A stretch of DNA of 64,000 bases from Flavobacteriales bacterium (GCA_018402085.1 JAGYJM010000002.1:2867501-2931500); one strand, 5' to 3'; positions 1 through 9,115 are shown, counted from the first letter of the stretch. Program-made: numbers and translations. Notes: generated from the letters alone by a model not told the origin.

Positions 1-1
1 T

Positions 2-238
2 GTTTCAGCCTACTTTTTTTCGTCACAACGCGATGATCTTGATCTGACTGAGCTTGAATCGCAAAGCACTGCTTTGATTCCTTTGTTGATAGCTGCCGCC
101 TTATTTACGCTCCTCTACTGGGTCATTTTGCAGCATTCCCGCTGGCCCGCCACCAAAACCGTCTATTTGCACATCACGCAGGATTCTCCTTCAGCAGGTG
201 CTCAGCAAGCATCAGATCCTGCGGAGACGTCACCTTAA
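2..238 (+). CDS. C-terminal end of an unknown membrane protein (partial)
   Basis: An open frame enters from the left edge and stops with TAA at 236-238, giving 78 residues without a start. It has one clear hydrophobic segment (about residues 25-44, rich in Leu, Ile and Ala), followed by a basic stretch and a Ser/Pro/Ala-rich tail. It would converge on ispD and overlap its 3' end by 65 bases. I do not recognise a family. The membrane segment and lack of any other gene here support it, but a real gene cannot be proven from this fragment. Confidence 0.5.
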   Translation, partial: VSAYFFSSQRDDLDLTELESQSTALIPLLIAAALFTLLYWVILQHSRWPATKTVYLHITQDSPSAGAQQASDPAETSP

Positions 239-845
239 TGTTTTCAGGGTTTCCGTCAACCAGCCTGATGGCATGTCCTGCGGCTTCAAACACGCTGGCA
301 TCATCCGTAAAGAAAGGCTTATAGCCCTGTTGGTATGCATCCAGCAGATCTCTTCGATGAAAGCATTGTGGTGTTTGCACGATCCTGTAAGCATCCCGCG
401 CTTCTGCGCGGTTAAAACCACCCTCAATACGGCGCAAACTCTCGGTCACAGGCACCACCGGCACAGCATTGCCTTGTATGGCAGCCGTATCAAAACACCG
501 CTGAAGCGTTTCAATGCTTACCAGGGGGCGCACAGCGTCATGCACGCCCACCACCTCGGCACTCAGCAGCTCAAGTCCGGCCTGCACCGAATGAAAGCGC
601 TCTGCACCACCCGGCACTACCGCATAGGCTTGAAAGTCGTATTGCATAGCGAGTTCATTCCAGTAAGCGATCCAGTCAGGGTGCATCGCAATCGTCATTT
701 CGATATCGCCGTGAAAACGGCGGATGCGACGAAGCGTATGCACGATCAACGGAATTCCGTTGACCTCGATGAACTGCTTCGGCAGTTGACTTTTCATGCG
801 ACTGCCACGTCCGCCCGCGACAATAACCATACCCCGTGTACTCAT
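174..845 (-). CDS. ispD: 2-C-methyl-D-erythritol 4-phosphate cytidylyltransferase
   Basis: IspD joins CTP and 2-C-methyl-D-erythritol 4-phosphate to give CDP-ME in the non-mevalonate isoprenoid pathway, in the cytosol. The 223 residues are the usual family length. The N-terminal nucleotide-binding loop VAGGRGSRMKSQLPKQF is present with its conserved Lys, followed by GGAERFHSVQAGL and the metal-site region HDAVRPLV; VQTPQCF lies near the C-terminus. The ATG at 845 sits directly behind the SOD terminator. A hairpin repeat at 392-412 falls inside the gene and reads NRAEARDA in frame. Confidence 0.95.
   Translation of the reverse strand: MSTRGMVIVAGGRGSRMKSQLPKQFIEVNGIPLIVHTLRRIRRFHGDIEMTIAMHPDWIAYWNELAMQYDFQAYAVVPGGAERFHSVQAGLELLSAEVVGVHDAVRPLVSIETLQRCFDTAAIQGNAVPVVPVTESLRRIEGGFNRAEARDAYRIVQTPQCFHRRDLLDAYQQGYKPFFTDDASVFEAAGHAIRLVDGNPENIKVTSPQDLMLAEHLLKENPA
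392..412 (+). repeat. 21-base hairpin repeat, short type (inside ispD)
   Basis: GCATC followed by a perfect 6-bp stem CCGCGC/GCGCGG with loop TTCT. It is antisense to ispD and is translated in frame as part of NRAEARDA. One of about 19 copies in the window. Confidence 0.8.
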
Positions 846-854
846 AGCCGAAAG

Positions 855-884
855 ATAAAAAAGGCCGCTCGGAGCGGCCTTTTA
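855..884 (-). terminator. Intrinsic terminator of sodB
   Basis: On the minus strand a 9-bp stem AAGGCCGCT/AGCGGCCTT with a 3-base loop is followed by a run of T. It lies between the sodB stop and the ispD start. The plus strand also has a short T run, but no plus-strand gene precedes it. Confidence 0.85.
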
Positions 885-907
885 ATTCGATTATTTCAAA
901 GAAACGG

Positions 908-1510
908 TTATTTCGCCTCGTTATACCGACGTGCCACCTCATCCCAGTTGACCACTGCAAAGAAAGCGTTGATGTAATCAGGACGACGGTTCTGGTACTT
1001 GAGGTAGTAGGCGTGCTCCCACACGTCAAGGCCAAGAATCGGCGTGCCTTCACAACCGGCATCCGGCATAAGTGGATTATCCTGGTTTGGCGTTGAGCAA
1101 ACTTCAAGCTTTCCATTGTTCACGCACAGCCATGCCCAGCCTGAACCAAAACGGGTTGCCGCCGCATTGGAAAATTCATCCTGAAACTTCTCATAAGAAC
1201 CAAATGCGCTGTTGATTGCGTCAGCAAGTTCTCCTGAAGGCTGTCCACCTCCGTTCGGGCCCATAACCGTCCAGAACAGATTGTGGTTGTAAAAGCCGCC
1301 GCCGTTGTTGCGAATCGCCTTGTTATCGCTCGCCGTTCTGAGCAGCTCTTCAATGCTTTTGTTCGCATGGTCAGTGCCTTCGATTGCAGCGTTCAACTTA
1401 GTGGTGTAGCCCTGGTGGTGCTTCCCGTGGTGAATCTCCATCGTAGTCTTGTCGATGTGAGGTTCAAGTGCGTCAGTTGCGTAAGGTAAAGCGGGTAGTT
1501 CAAATGCCAT
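908..1510 (-). CDS. sodB: Iron/manganese superoxide dismutase
   Basis: Converts superoxide to hydrogen peroxide and oxygen; likely cytosolic, since no signal peptide is visible. It has 200 residues, the normal length. The N-terminal metal His lies in [12 protein letters not shown] (H27), the second in NHNLFWTVM, and the Asp and His ligands in [19 protein letters not shown] is the usual core. A TACCTTTG element 39 bases upstream (1549-1556) is a good promoter -7 box and a strong terminator follows, so it is probably transcribed alone. Whether it uses Fe or Mn is not decided from the sequence alone. Confidence 0.96.
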   Translation of the reverse strand: MAFELPALPYATDALEPHIDKTTMEIHHGKHHQGYTTKLNAAIEGTDHANKSIEELLRTASDNKAIRNNGGGFYNHNLFWTVMGPNGGGQPSGELADAINSAFGSYEKFQDEFSNAAATRFGSGWAWLCVNNGKLEVCSTPNQDNPLMPDAGCEGTPILGLDVWEHAYYLKYQNRRPDYINAFFAVVNWDEVARRYNEAK

Positions 1511-1548
1511 AACTCATATTTTTGGGTGAATAGATCGGTTTAAGTGTT

Positions 1549-1556
1549 CAAAGGTA
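1549..1556 (-). promoter_or_regulatory. Bacteroidota -7 promoter element of sodB
   Basis: TACCTTTG on the minus strand matches TAnnTTTG and lies 38 bases before the sodB ATG. No exact TTG is found 19 bases upstream, so the -33 box is weak. Confidence 0.55.
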
Positions 1557-1560
1557 CAAT

Positions 1561-3270
1561 TCAATTTGTGTCATTCACAGTGGCCTGTTGTTGTGCGCCC
1601 GGCTGTAACCTGAGCACGCCGTCAACGACCCTGTAATTATTGTATTCACGTGCAACGTTCAGCGCTTCTTCAAACACCGGGTCGTCTTCGAGCAAGATCC
1701 GGTAGTAGCTTTCTTCATCGAATACACTGCGCGCGATGTGGGCTTTCAAACGCACTTCAATGACTTCTCTGCTTTCACGGAGACCAAATTCGTCTCGGGC
1801 AACACCTTCTTCTGCCGCCAATGCTGCCAGTTCACTAATCATCTCATCACTCACCTCAAAAAGCTCCAGAAAGTTCTCTGCATTCTCATAGGCCTCGAGG
1901 CGCTCGCGCTCACGGTTTGCAAAGGCAAAACCGTATTCACGCATGATCCCGTTGTAGCTGAGTTCAGTGAGATAGAAGGAAGCGCCAACCGTATCGAGTG
2001 GCACGAAGACATCGGGCATGATGCCCCCACCACCGTAAACAATTCTTCCGGCCGGGGTGGTATACATGAGTGAATCAGCCACCGCTACACTGTCACGCGA
2101 CAACAACTCACCACTTTCATAGCGTGCATGATAGTCGTTTTCGTAGTCAATATCTTCACCGTACGGCCGTTGAATGCTTCTGCCGGTGGGGGTGTAGTAA
2201 CGAGCCACCGTGAGCCGCAGCGCACTGGCGTCCGGCAGCGCAATTTCGTCTTGCACCAACCCTTTGCCAAACGACCGACGTCCTACCGTAATCGACCGGT
2301 CGTGATCCTGCAAAGCCCCTGCAAGAATCTCACTCGCTGAAGCTGACCCCTGATTGATCAGCACCACCACATTCAGGTCTGCATAGCGTCCGGTTCTGCG
2401 GCTGCGGTAGTCGTATCGTGGCGACGATTTCCCTTCGGTGTACACGATCAGCTGGTCCTCATTCAGAAACTCTTCAACCATCGGGATCGCAATGTTCAAG
2501 TAACCTCCCCCATTGCCACGCAAATCCAGTAACACCTTTTGGGCACCTGAGGCAATGAGCTCCTCCATACCCATTATGAACTCTTCGTATGAATTCTTCG
2601 CGAAACGGGTCAACTTCAGGTAGCCTACTTCAGGCGCGACCATTAGCGACGCCACCACACTGTGGATCGGAATTTTGTCGCGTATGATCGTAAAATCGAT
2701 CAGCTGCTGGTCTTTACCGCGCTGAATGCCCAGGATAACTTCCGTGCCCTTCTCACCCTTCAGAAGCTTCATGACCCGGGAGTTCGTGAGGTCTGTGCCT
2801 GCAATCATTTCACCGTCAACCGCGACGATCCTGTCTCCGGCGCGAATACCGGCTTCTTCTGAAGGCCCTCCCTGAATCGGGCTAACAACCATCAGTGTAT
2901 CGCGTTGAATCATGAACTCCACTCCTATGCCTTCAAAATTTCCTTCGAGAGGTTCTTGTATGGCCTGCAATTCTTCAGCTGTGATGTAATAAGAATGTGG
3001 ATCAAGGTCTTCCAGCATAGCCGCAATCGCCTTGTCAATCAGTGCTTTCTTTTCTACAGAATCCACATACATCTCGTCAATTTTATTGATGATGTTGACA
3101 AGTTTGTTGGGGTTTTCACCTGCTTCAGAACGAGGCATCGGCGCTGAACCGTCGCCAAAACTGCTGCCGATATAAACACCCATCACCAGCAAAAGCGCAT
3201 AAATCAGCGGCTGCCAGGCAGAAGGGCGTTTCCGGTCTTCATTCATGATTTCGTCAATTCGTTCTGACAT
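1561..3270 (-). CDS. C-terminal processing protease (S41 family, CtpA-like)
   Basis: A periplasmic PDZ-containing serine protease of the tail-specific family, which cleaves proteins near their C-terminus. It has 569 residues. A hydrophobic segment at about residues 20-36 after a charged start is a signal anchor. A PDZ domain follows (about 90-180, with GIGVEFM and GLRAGDRI-like GIRAGDRIVAVDG). The catalytic Ser lies in NQGSASASEI and the Lys in GRRSFGKGLVQ. The C-terminal 150 residues are acidic and helical, an extension common in Bacteroidota members. It starts 9 bases after the deaminase gene, so the two form an operon. Confidence 0.92.
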   Translation of the reverse strand: MSERIDEIMNEDRKRPSAWQPLIYALLLVMGVYIGSSFGDGSAPMPRSEAGENPNKLVNIINKIDEMYVDSVEKKALIDKAIAAMLEDLDPHSYYITAEELQAIQEPLEGNFEGIGVEFMIQRDTLMVVSPIQGGPSEEAGIRAGDRIVAVDGEMIAGTDLTNSRVMKLLKGEKGTEVILGIQRGKDQQLIDFTIIRDKIPIHSVVASLMVAPEVGYLKLTRFAKNSYEEFIMGMEELIASGAQKVLLDLRGNGGGYLNIAIPMVEEFLNEDQLIVYTEGKSSPRYDYRSRRTGRYADLNVVVLINQGSASASEILAGALQDHDRSITVGRRSFGKGLVQDEIALPDASALRLTVARYYTPTGRSIQRPYGEDIDYENDYHARYESGELLSRDSVAVADSLMYTTPAGRIVYGGGGIMPDVFVPLDTVGASFYLTELSYNGIMREYGFAFANRERERLEAYENAENFLELFEVSDEMISELAALAAEEGVARDEFGLRESREVIEVRLKAHIARSVFDEESYYRILLEDDPVFEEALNVAREYNNYRVVDGVLRLQPGAQQQATVNDTN

Positions 3271-3279
3271 CTGCTTCTT

Positions 3280-3729
3280 TTAGGGTTCTGCGATTTGTAC
3301 AACCTCCACTCCGGCCTGGTGCAGAATATCCAGTCCGCTGTCATCTTTATACGCAATCTGGTACACCACCCGTCTGATGCCTGCTTGCAGAATCAGCTTC
3401 GAACACTCCCTGCACGGAGACAGCGTAATGTACAACGTCGCGTTGGTCGAACTGTTGTTTGACCGGGCTACTTTTGTAATGGCATTGGCTTCTGCATGAA
3501 GCACATACCACAGCGTTTCTCCGTGATCATCCTCGCAGTTATTTTCAAAGCCTGAGGGCGTTCCGTTGTAACCATCGGCGATGATCATACCATTTTTTAC
3601 AATCAGCGCACCCACTTGTTTCCTCTGACAGTGAGAAAGTGTGGCCCATTCCGCCGCCATCTTCAGATAGGCCCGGTCATACCGATCTTGTTTCACCGGG
3701 TCTTCGTACTTAATAAACTCTTGTTTCAT
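3280..3729 (-). CDS. dCMP/cytidine deaminase family protein
   Basis: A zinc-dependent deaminase of the dCMP deaminase/ComEB family, which makes dUMP from dCMP for thymidylate synthesis. The catalytic HAEAN and the second zinc motif PCRECSKLI are both present, with TPSGFENN between them as in dCMP deaminases. I chose the ATG at 3729 (MKQEFIKYED, 149 residues) because a TAAATTTG promoter box lies at 3739-3746; an upstream ATG at 3771 would add 14 residues. The S41 protease follows 9 bases downstream. Substrate assignment rests on family resemblance. Confidence 0.88.
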   Translation of the reverse strand: MKQEFIKYEDPVKQDRYDRAYLKMAAEWATLSHCQRKQVGALIVKNGMIIADGYNGTPSGFENNCEDDHGETLWYVLHAEANAITKVARSNNSSTNATLYITLSPCRECSKLILQAGIRRVVYQIAYKDDSGLDILHQAGVEVVQIAEP

Positions 3730-3806
3730 CGCGAAATTCAAATTTAGTTCAATCCGTTCGGAAGAGTTCACTGAGCGGCTTATTTTGGCTCTTCAGTATA
3801 CCCGCA

Positions 3807-6764
3807 ATGGTTTTTCGCCTGTGTTTATTCATCATTCTCAGCCTGCTAAGCGTTTTACTCAACGCGCAACTGCTTGATTTCCGCTGCCTGTCGTCTGCTG
3901 ACGAGCTGCCTGCTGAGGGGGTTTACGACCTTGTTCAAGACGACAAGGGGCGTCTGCTGATTGCCACCGAAGGCGGAGGCCTTGTGCGATTCGACGGCAA
4001 AGAAACCACTTCCTGGAACCGGAACAACCAGGGTATACCTGATACACTTCGGTGCATTGAAAGGCTTCCTGACGGACGTATTCTCTTGGGCAGCATGCAT
4101 TCAGGATTCTGGGAATGGTCAGAAGATGCCGCTTTTTGTGCAGCGCCCACTGAGCTGGTTCATGCGGATGTCAGAGACCTGCACCTTCACAACGACACCC
4201 TCTTCATCGCCACACACCAGCACGGACTCTGGCAACTCACTGATAAGGGTTCGCAGCGTCTCAAGGGCGTACCTGATGATGTGCGCAGCCTAATCTCCCT
4301 GGGTGATTCGCTCGTTGTGGCTACAGGTGAAGGCTTGTTCTTCTTTCATCAATCTTCAGTGACCCGCGCTGCCTTTCCACCACTGGATCAGCAACTCCTC
4401 CACCTTTATGTGGATGCTTCAGCAACACTTTGGGTCGGCGCACAATCTGGTGTTTTCCGTTTCAATGGAGGTGTGTGGTCAAGATTCGGTCCGCCTGAGT
4501 GGGCTGATCTTCGTTTCCGCGCCATAGCGCGGGATGCGCAAGGCGATCTTTGGCTGGGCACTCGTGACGGACTTTACGAATGGGATGAAGACCAGAACGT
4601 GCTGCACTTTTACGACCAGACCAATGGCCTGTCAAATAACCGCATTCGCAGCATCTTCCATGACAGCTTCGGAAACATCTGGTTCGGCACGGCATTCGGC
4701 GGTGTTTGCAGACTCAATGGCGCTATAGCCATGCGCTTTTCACGTGATCAGGGTTTTCCTGAGTCTCCGGTATCAGCACTTTCGGTATTGGCAGATTCTA
4801 GCGTGTGCTTCGGAACCATTGACGGTGAACTTTTTAACTGGCGCGAAGACAATGGTCTCCGGATGATACTCAACCTATCAGACCCTATCAGCCACCTAAG
4901 TCAACACGGTGATACGCTACATGCGGCCTTCCGAAACGGATTGATTCTCAAAGGCGTTGAGCAAAAGAGGTCACGCAGGCAGGTTGAAGGTGGACTTCTC
5001 AAACCGGATTACTTAAACAATCGTCTCTACCTGCTTTACGGCGATAAAATCAAGCTCCCCGGTGCCGTAATATCCAGTCTTGATTTGGCTTGTGAAGATT
5101 TCAGAGACCTCCTTGTGACCCCTGACAGTCTCTACATTGCGAGCAAATGCGGCCTCTTTGTGTTTCAGCTCAAGACTGATGGCTCCGTTGTACTGCCTGA
5201 CAACCTCTTGAGTATTGAGCCCAGAGGTGGCCGAAACGCTTTTGCAGCTACCGCGCTGATTGCCGATATGCAAGGCAATGTATGGATAGGAACAGAACAG
5301 CAGGGCGTGCTGAAATATAATGGCTCTATCGAAAAACTGCCCCTTCGCCACCTGAATCACCCATCAGTCATTGCCCTCACTACAGATACACTTGAAAACC
5401 TTTGGGTCGCGACCCCCAGGGGGCTCAATTATCTCGAGCTTGACCCGTCGCAGAGCTTTGTCCTTTCTGACCGACAGCTCAGCGTGAACGACGGCATCAG
5501 TGTCCGCATCATGCCCCATGCGCTGGTCTGCGACCAAACCGGAATTCTATGGGCGGGTACCAGCCGGGGCTTGTTCAAAATTGACCCTGACGGTGGCTTT
5601 CACAACCCCACTCCTCCTGCCCTTTCCCTGACCCGGCTCGATATCCACTTTGAACCTCTTCCTGACAGTATTTGGCGGATTGATCACGTTCCTGAATTTG
5701 CACATACGGCCAACCACATCGGCTTCCATTTCGAAGCTACTGACTTGTCGGCCAATGAAACTCCCCCGTTTCAATGCCGTTTGAGCGGTGTCGAAGAAGG
5801 TTGGGAAGAACTAGGGCCGGCATCCCGACACTACTATCCCGGGCTTTCGCCCGGAAATTACACCTTTGAATTGCGTGCTCAAAACCGTTCAGGACTGTGG
5901 AATGATCCTCCATTGCGCTTTTCCTTTGTCGTAGATGCTCCATTTTATTCTGAATGGTGGTTCATTTTGCTGGCAATTATATTGGCCACAGTTCTGGTGC
6001 TGCTCGCCATTCGTATCAGGCTGCGGCAGCTTGAACGCCGCAACCGTTTTTTGCAACATCAGGTTGACCAACGCACAAGGGAGCTCCAGTCAGAAAAAGA
6101 AGAATCAGAAAGACTATTGCTCAATATTCTTCCTGCAGACACCGCGCGTGAATTAAAAAAGCAGGGATTCGCACGGTCGCGCCTGCACCGTGAAGCTTCC
6201 GTGCTCTTTTGTGACTTGAAAGGATTCACTAGGCTCACAGAAGAGCTGGAACCGAAAGACCTGGTGGGGCTTCTCGATCAGGTTTTCAGATGCTTCGACC
6301 GTGCCTGCGATCGTTTTGGTGTTGAAAAAATCAAAACCATTGGCGACGCTTACATGTGTGCCACAGGTTTACCGGCCCCTGCGAAAGACCATGCTCTACG
6401 CCTCACACGCTTTGCGCTCCATATTCAACAGGAAATGCATGAAATCAACACTTCACGCCTGGCGCAATCTTTACCGGTGGTTGAACTGCGCGTTGGAATC
6501 CATAGCGGACAACTCATCGCGGGAGTCGTGGGTGAAAAGAAATTTGCCTATGATATCTGGGGAGACACCGTGAACATTGCCGCACGCATGGAAAGCAGCG
6601 GGCAAGCCAATAAGATCAATGTGAGCCGGTCAACCTATGAACTGATACAGAATGAATTCGTCTGTTCTTTCCGCGGTAAAGTGAGCGCAAAGAACAAAGG
6701 GGAACTAGAGATGTACTTTGTAGTAAGCGAACGTAAAGATGAAAGTATACACGAAAACCGGTGA
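3807..6764 (+). CDS. Membrane adenylate cyclase with periplasmic beta-propeller sensor
   Basis: A 985-residue protein built like a hybrid two-component propeller sensor but ending in a class III cyclase. After a signal peptide (about 1-21, ending LLNAQ) come repeated propeller blades with motifs such as GNIWFGTAFGG and GILWAGTSRG, then a Y_Y_Y domain (about 620-700), one membrane helix (about 710-735), a coiled coil, and the cyclase domain (about 785-970). The two metal Asp residues lie in FCDLKGF and KTIGDAYM; the Lys of EKIKTIGD and the Asp of YDIWGD fit adenylate rather than guanylate specificity. NIAARMES carries the transition-state Asn and Arg. The ligand is unknown. Its 3' end overlaps the next gene by 26 bases. 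Confidence 0.9.
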   Translation: MVFRLCLFIILSLLSVLLNAQLLDFRCLSSADELPAEGVYDLVQDDKGRLLIATEGGGLVRFDGKETTSWNRNNQGIPDTLRCIERLPDGRILLGSMHSGFWEWSEDAAFCAAPTELVHADVRDLHLHNDTLFIATHQHGLWQLTDKGSQRLKGVPDDVRSLISLGDSLVVATGEGLFFFHQSSVTRAAFPPLDQQLLHLYVDASATLWVGAQSGVFRFNGGVWSRFGPPEWADLRFRAIARDAQGDLWLGTRDGLYEWDEDQNVLHFYDQTNGLSNNRIRSIFHDSFGNIWFGTAFGGVCRLNGAIAMRFSRDQGFPESPVSALSVLADSSVCFGTIDGELFNWREDNGLRMILNLSDPISHLSQHGDTLHAAFRNGLILKGVEQKRSRRQVEGGLLKPDYLNNRLYLLYGDKIKLPGAVISSLDLACEDFRDLLVTPDSLYIASKCGLFVFQLKTDGSVVLPDNLLSIEPRGGRNAFAATALIADMQGNVWIGTEQQGVLKYNGSIEKLPLRHLNHPSVIALTTDTLENLWVATPRGLNYLELDPSQSFVLSDRQLSVNDGISVRIMPHALVCDQTGILWAGTSRGLFKIDPDGGFHNPTPPALSLTRLDIHFEPLPDSIWRIDHVPEFAHTANHIGFHFEATDLSANETPPFQCRLSGVEEGWEELGPASRHYYPGLSPGNYTFELRAQNRSGLWNDPPLRFSFVVDAPFYSEWWFILLAIILATVLVLLAIRIRLRQLERRNRFLQHQVDQRTRELQSEKEESERLLLNILPADTARELKKQGFARSRLHREASVLFCDLKGFTRLTEELEPKDLVGLLDQVFRCFDRACDRFGVEKIKTIGDAYMCATGLPAPAKDHALRLTRFALHIQQEMHEINTSRLAQSLPVVELRVGIHSGQLIAGVVGEKKFAYDIWGDTVNIAARMESSGQANKINVSRSTYELIQNEFVCSFRGKVSAKNKGELEMYFVVSERKDESIHENR

Positions 6765-7290
6765 TGCCGGTACCACCGGAATACTCGGAGGCACAAGACT
6801 TCCGAAAGACCATGCAAGGATTGAGGCATACGGGAACGTAGACGAACTCAATGCACATCTCGGATTGCTGCGTGACCTGGCTGGTGATGCTGCCGATGAA
6901 TTGATAGTGCCCATCCAGAATGACCTCTTTACCCTGGGCAGCCACCTCGCGGCAGACCCTGAAAAAAACAAAATGGAACTCCCGGAGCTCCCTTCTGAAC
7001 GTATTGCCCAAATCGAGCAGGAAATTGATCTAATAGACGAGCAGCTGCCGCCCTTAAAGAACTTCGTGTTACCGGGAGGGCACCCGGCCGTCTCACAATG
7101 CCACATTGCACGTTGTGTTTGCCGAAGGGCTGAACGGGCAACCATTGCACTCGCTCATGCGTCGTACGTGCAAAAGGAGATACTGGTGTACCTGAACAGG
7201 CTTTCTGACCTCCTGTTTGTTTACGCACGAAAATTGACGTATGATCTGGGGGCAAAAGAGACCCCATGGATACCAAAGAAAGAAAAATGA
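6739..7290 (+). CDS. PduO-type cob(I)alamin adenosyltransferase
   Basis: Transfers adenosyl from ATP to cob(I)alamin to make coenzyme B12. It has 183 residues. The N-terminal ATP site KVYTKTGDAGTTGILGG is canonical, followed by YGNVDELNAHLG and, near the C-terminus, CHIARCVCRRAER and LNRLSDLLFVYAR, which carry the conserved Arg, Glu and Asn/Asp of the family. The start overlaps the cyclase 3' end in another frame by 26 bases, so translation is probably coupled. No other B12 gene is nearby. Confidence 0.94.
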   Translation: MKVYTKTGDAGTTGILGGTRLPKDHARIEAYGNVDELNAHLGLLRDLAGDAADELIVPIQNDLFTLGSHLAADPEKNKMELPELPSERIAQIEQEIDLIDEQLPPLKNFVLPGGHPAVSQCHIARCVCRRAERATIALAHASYVQKEILVYLNRLSDLLFVYARKLTYDLGAKETPWIPKKEK

Positions 7291-7350
7291 ACTCGCAAAC
7301 CTTTGATTTACTGTTCATTATAACTTATTTCAAGGAATTGAAAACTTCAC

Positions 7351-7380
7351 TTGAGCCGCATAACAAAAAATATATTTTTG
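7351..7380 (+). promoter_or_regulatory. Consensus Bacteroidota promoter of the DUF2795 gene
   Basis: TTG at 7351-7353 and TATTTTTG at 7373-7380, separated by exactly 19 bases, match the TTG-N19-TAnnTTTG pattern. The ATG lies 35 bases further on. Confidence 0.75.
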
Positions 7381-7415
7381 CGTACTGTTAAAAAGTACCC
7401 CTAAAACCAGGTGCT

Positions 7416-7637
7416 ATGTATTGGACATTGGAATTGGCTTCATATCTCGAGGATGCCCCTTGGCCAGCAACTAAAGATGAGTTGATCGACTTCGCGATGC
7501 GCACCGGAGCCCCACTTGAAGTAGTGGAGAACCTGCAGCAGATCGAAGACGAGGGCGAGGTATATGAAAGCATTGAAGAAATTTGGCCGGATTATCCTAC
7601 CAAGGAAGACTTCTTCTTCAACGAAGACGAGTACTGA
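7416..7637 (+). CDS. DUF2795-type small acidic protein
   Basis: A 73-residue acidic protein (MYWTLELASYLEDAPWPATK at the N-terminus, ending FFFNEDEY). The N-terminal half with DELIDFAMRTGAPLEVVENL resembles DUF2795, a small helical domain of unknown function, and the very acidic C-terminal tail is typical of the Bacteroidota form as I know it. It has its own consensus promoter and a strong terminator, so it is a single-gene unit and probably well expressed. Function is not known. Confidence 0.85.
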   Translation: MYWTLELASYLEDAPWPATKDELIDFAMRTGAPLEVVENLQQIEDEGEVYESIEEIWPDYPTKEDFFFNEDEY

Positions 7638-7657
7638 CCTTATCGCATATCAACGAT

Positions 7658-7684
7658 AAGGCCTTCCGACGGAAGGCCTTTTTT
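7658..7684 (+). terminator. Intrinsic terminator of the DUF2795 gene
   Basis: A perfect 10-bp stem AAGGCCTTCC/GGAAGGCCTT with loop GAC is followed by TTTT. A second small hairpin CTTATCG/CGATAAG lies just before it (7639-7660). Confidence 0.9.
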
Positions 7685-7695
7685 GTGCGTTGCGC

Positions 7696-7726
7696 CAAAT
7701 AAAAACAGGGGCCTCTAAACCCCTGT
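7696..7726 (-). terminator. Intrinsic terminator of the aspartate kinase transcript
   Basis: On the minus strand ACAGGGG/CCCCTGT with an 8-base loop is followed by TTTTTATTT. It lies about 110 bases past the stop of the aspartate kinase gene. Confidence 0.75.
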
Positions 7727-7834
7727 ACTTAACGTTGAACTATTATAAATGGCGGACGCCCTCTGGTGGGGGCCGCATGCCTTCATCTCAGCGAAAAACC
7801 CATTTCGTGAAGGCAGTGTGAAAGATAAGAAATA

Positions 7835-9115
7835 TCACTCATTCTCCGCCTGCGGGGTGTCTCGCAACACCATTCGGATCATTTGACGGCTTTTCTGCTC
7901 AAGAAGAATTTCTTTGCCCGAAGTCAATTGCGCAACAATCTTCTCGTCGTAATGACGGATCGTAAGCAGCTCCATGTGGTCATTGTAGCGGAGTTCATAG
8001 TTACTGCGCAGCATCTCCATCAGGGCTTCCAGCCGCCGGCGGTCACGGTCAAAACACACCGAAAAGCTGATGGCTGAGTTCTGCATCAGGTTGACGCTGA
8101 TCCCACACTGATTGAGCGCATCGAAGATATCGCGCAAGTTGTGTTCCACGATAAACGAAAAATCTCTCGGAGAGATGCTCAGCAATATCTGCTCCGGCTT
8201 GAAAATATACATCGGAACCGGCGCAGATGACCAGCCGTCTGTTCGGATCACGGTGCCACCGTGTGTCGGATCGAGAAACGACTTCACAAGTAGCGGGATC
8301 TCCTTATTCTGCAGCGGCTTTATGGTCTTCGAATGAATCACCGAGGCCCCATAATAGCTCAATTCAATCGCCTCCCGATACGACAGCTCAGGCACTTCTA
8401 CCGTGTTCGCAAACCACTTGGGGTCTGCATTGAGCATTCCCGGTACATCTTTCCAGATCGTCACGCTCTCTGCGTCCATCAGGTAAGCCAGAATCGCTGC
8501 GCTATAATCAGAACCTTCTCTTCCGAGCGTGGTCGTATTCCCCATCCTGCTGCGTGCAATGAAGCCCTGCGTCAACACACAAGACCCTTCATTGCCTTCA
8601 AAGTGCGCCCGTAAAATGTCTGCTCCGGTACGACTTCGTTCCCAGTCAACCTGGGCAGTTCGATGCGAAGAATCCGTGACAAGCGCATGACGCACATCAA
8701 ACCACTCGACGTTCACCCCTAGCATATTCAATGCATCCGCGGCAAGTCGCGTACCTACAAGCTCTCCATAGCAGACAATACGGTCATAAGAGAGCGCTTC
8801 ATTCTCTTCCGGCACCTTACGGAGTTCATCTTGCAATTGATAAATCAGCGCTTCATAGCCTTCTCGTTGCTCAGGCGCAAGCTCCAGACCATCTGCAATC
8901 GACGTATGGTAAGCGCGAAATTCATCGAGCAAGCCCGCTGTGGGCTCTTCGGCGCGGTAAGCACCCCAGAGTTCTTCGAGGTGATTCGTCATTTTACCCA
9001 TGGCAGATTGCACGATCAGTAGGTTTTCATGCGACTGATCACGCACAAGACGCGCCACGTTTTGAACTGCTTCTGCGCTCATCACCGACGCACCGCCAAA
9101 TTTGTAAACTTTCAT
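7835..9115 (-). CDS. Aspartate kinase (monofunctional)
   Basis: Phosphorylates L-aspartate, the first step towards lysine, threonine and methionine. It has 426 residues from the ATG at 9115. The substrate loop KFGGASV is at the N-terminus, TTLGREGSDYSAA in the middle forms the ATP/aspartate site, and about 130 C-terminal residues form the ACT regulatory region (ISPRDFSFIVEHNL), so feedback inhibition is likely. The ATG overlaps the stop of the acetyltransferase gene (ATGA); an open frame reaching 9169 is an extension inside that gene and is rejected. Confidence 0.93.
   Translation of the reverse strand: MKVYKFGGASVMSAEAVQNVARLVRDQSHENLLIVQSAMGKMTNHLEELWGAYRAEEPTAGLLDEFRAYHTSIADGLELAPEQREGYEALIYQLQDELRKVPEENEALSYDRIVCYGELVGTRLAADALNMLGVNVEWFDVRHALVTDSSHRTAQVDWERSRTGADILRAHFEGNEGSCVLTQGFIARSRMGNTTTLGREGSDYSAAILAYLMDAESVTIWKDVPGMLNADPKWFANTVEVPELSYREAIELSYYGASVIHSKTIKPLQNKEIPLLVKSFLDPTHGGTVIRTDGWSSAPVPMYIFKPEQILLSISPRDFSFIVEHNLRDIFDALNQCGISVNLMQNSAISFSVCFDRDRRRLEALMEMLRSNYELRYNDHMELLTIRHYDEKIVAQLTSGKEILLEQKSRQMIRMVLRDTPQAENE

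Noticed and set aside
198..977. 259-codon plus-strand frame opposite ispD and sodB
   Set aside because: A shadow of two well-supported minus-strand genes; composition is unlike a protein.
8731..8760. Another hairpin element inside the aspartate kinase gene
   Set aside because: GCATCC is followed only by a weak CGCG/CGCG pairing; it does not meet the stem-loop pattern.
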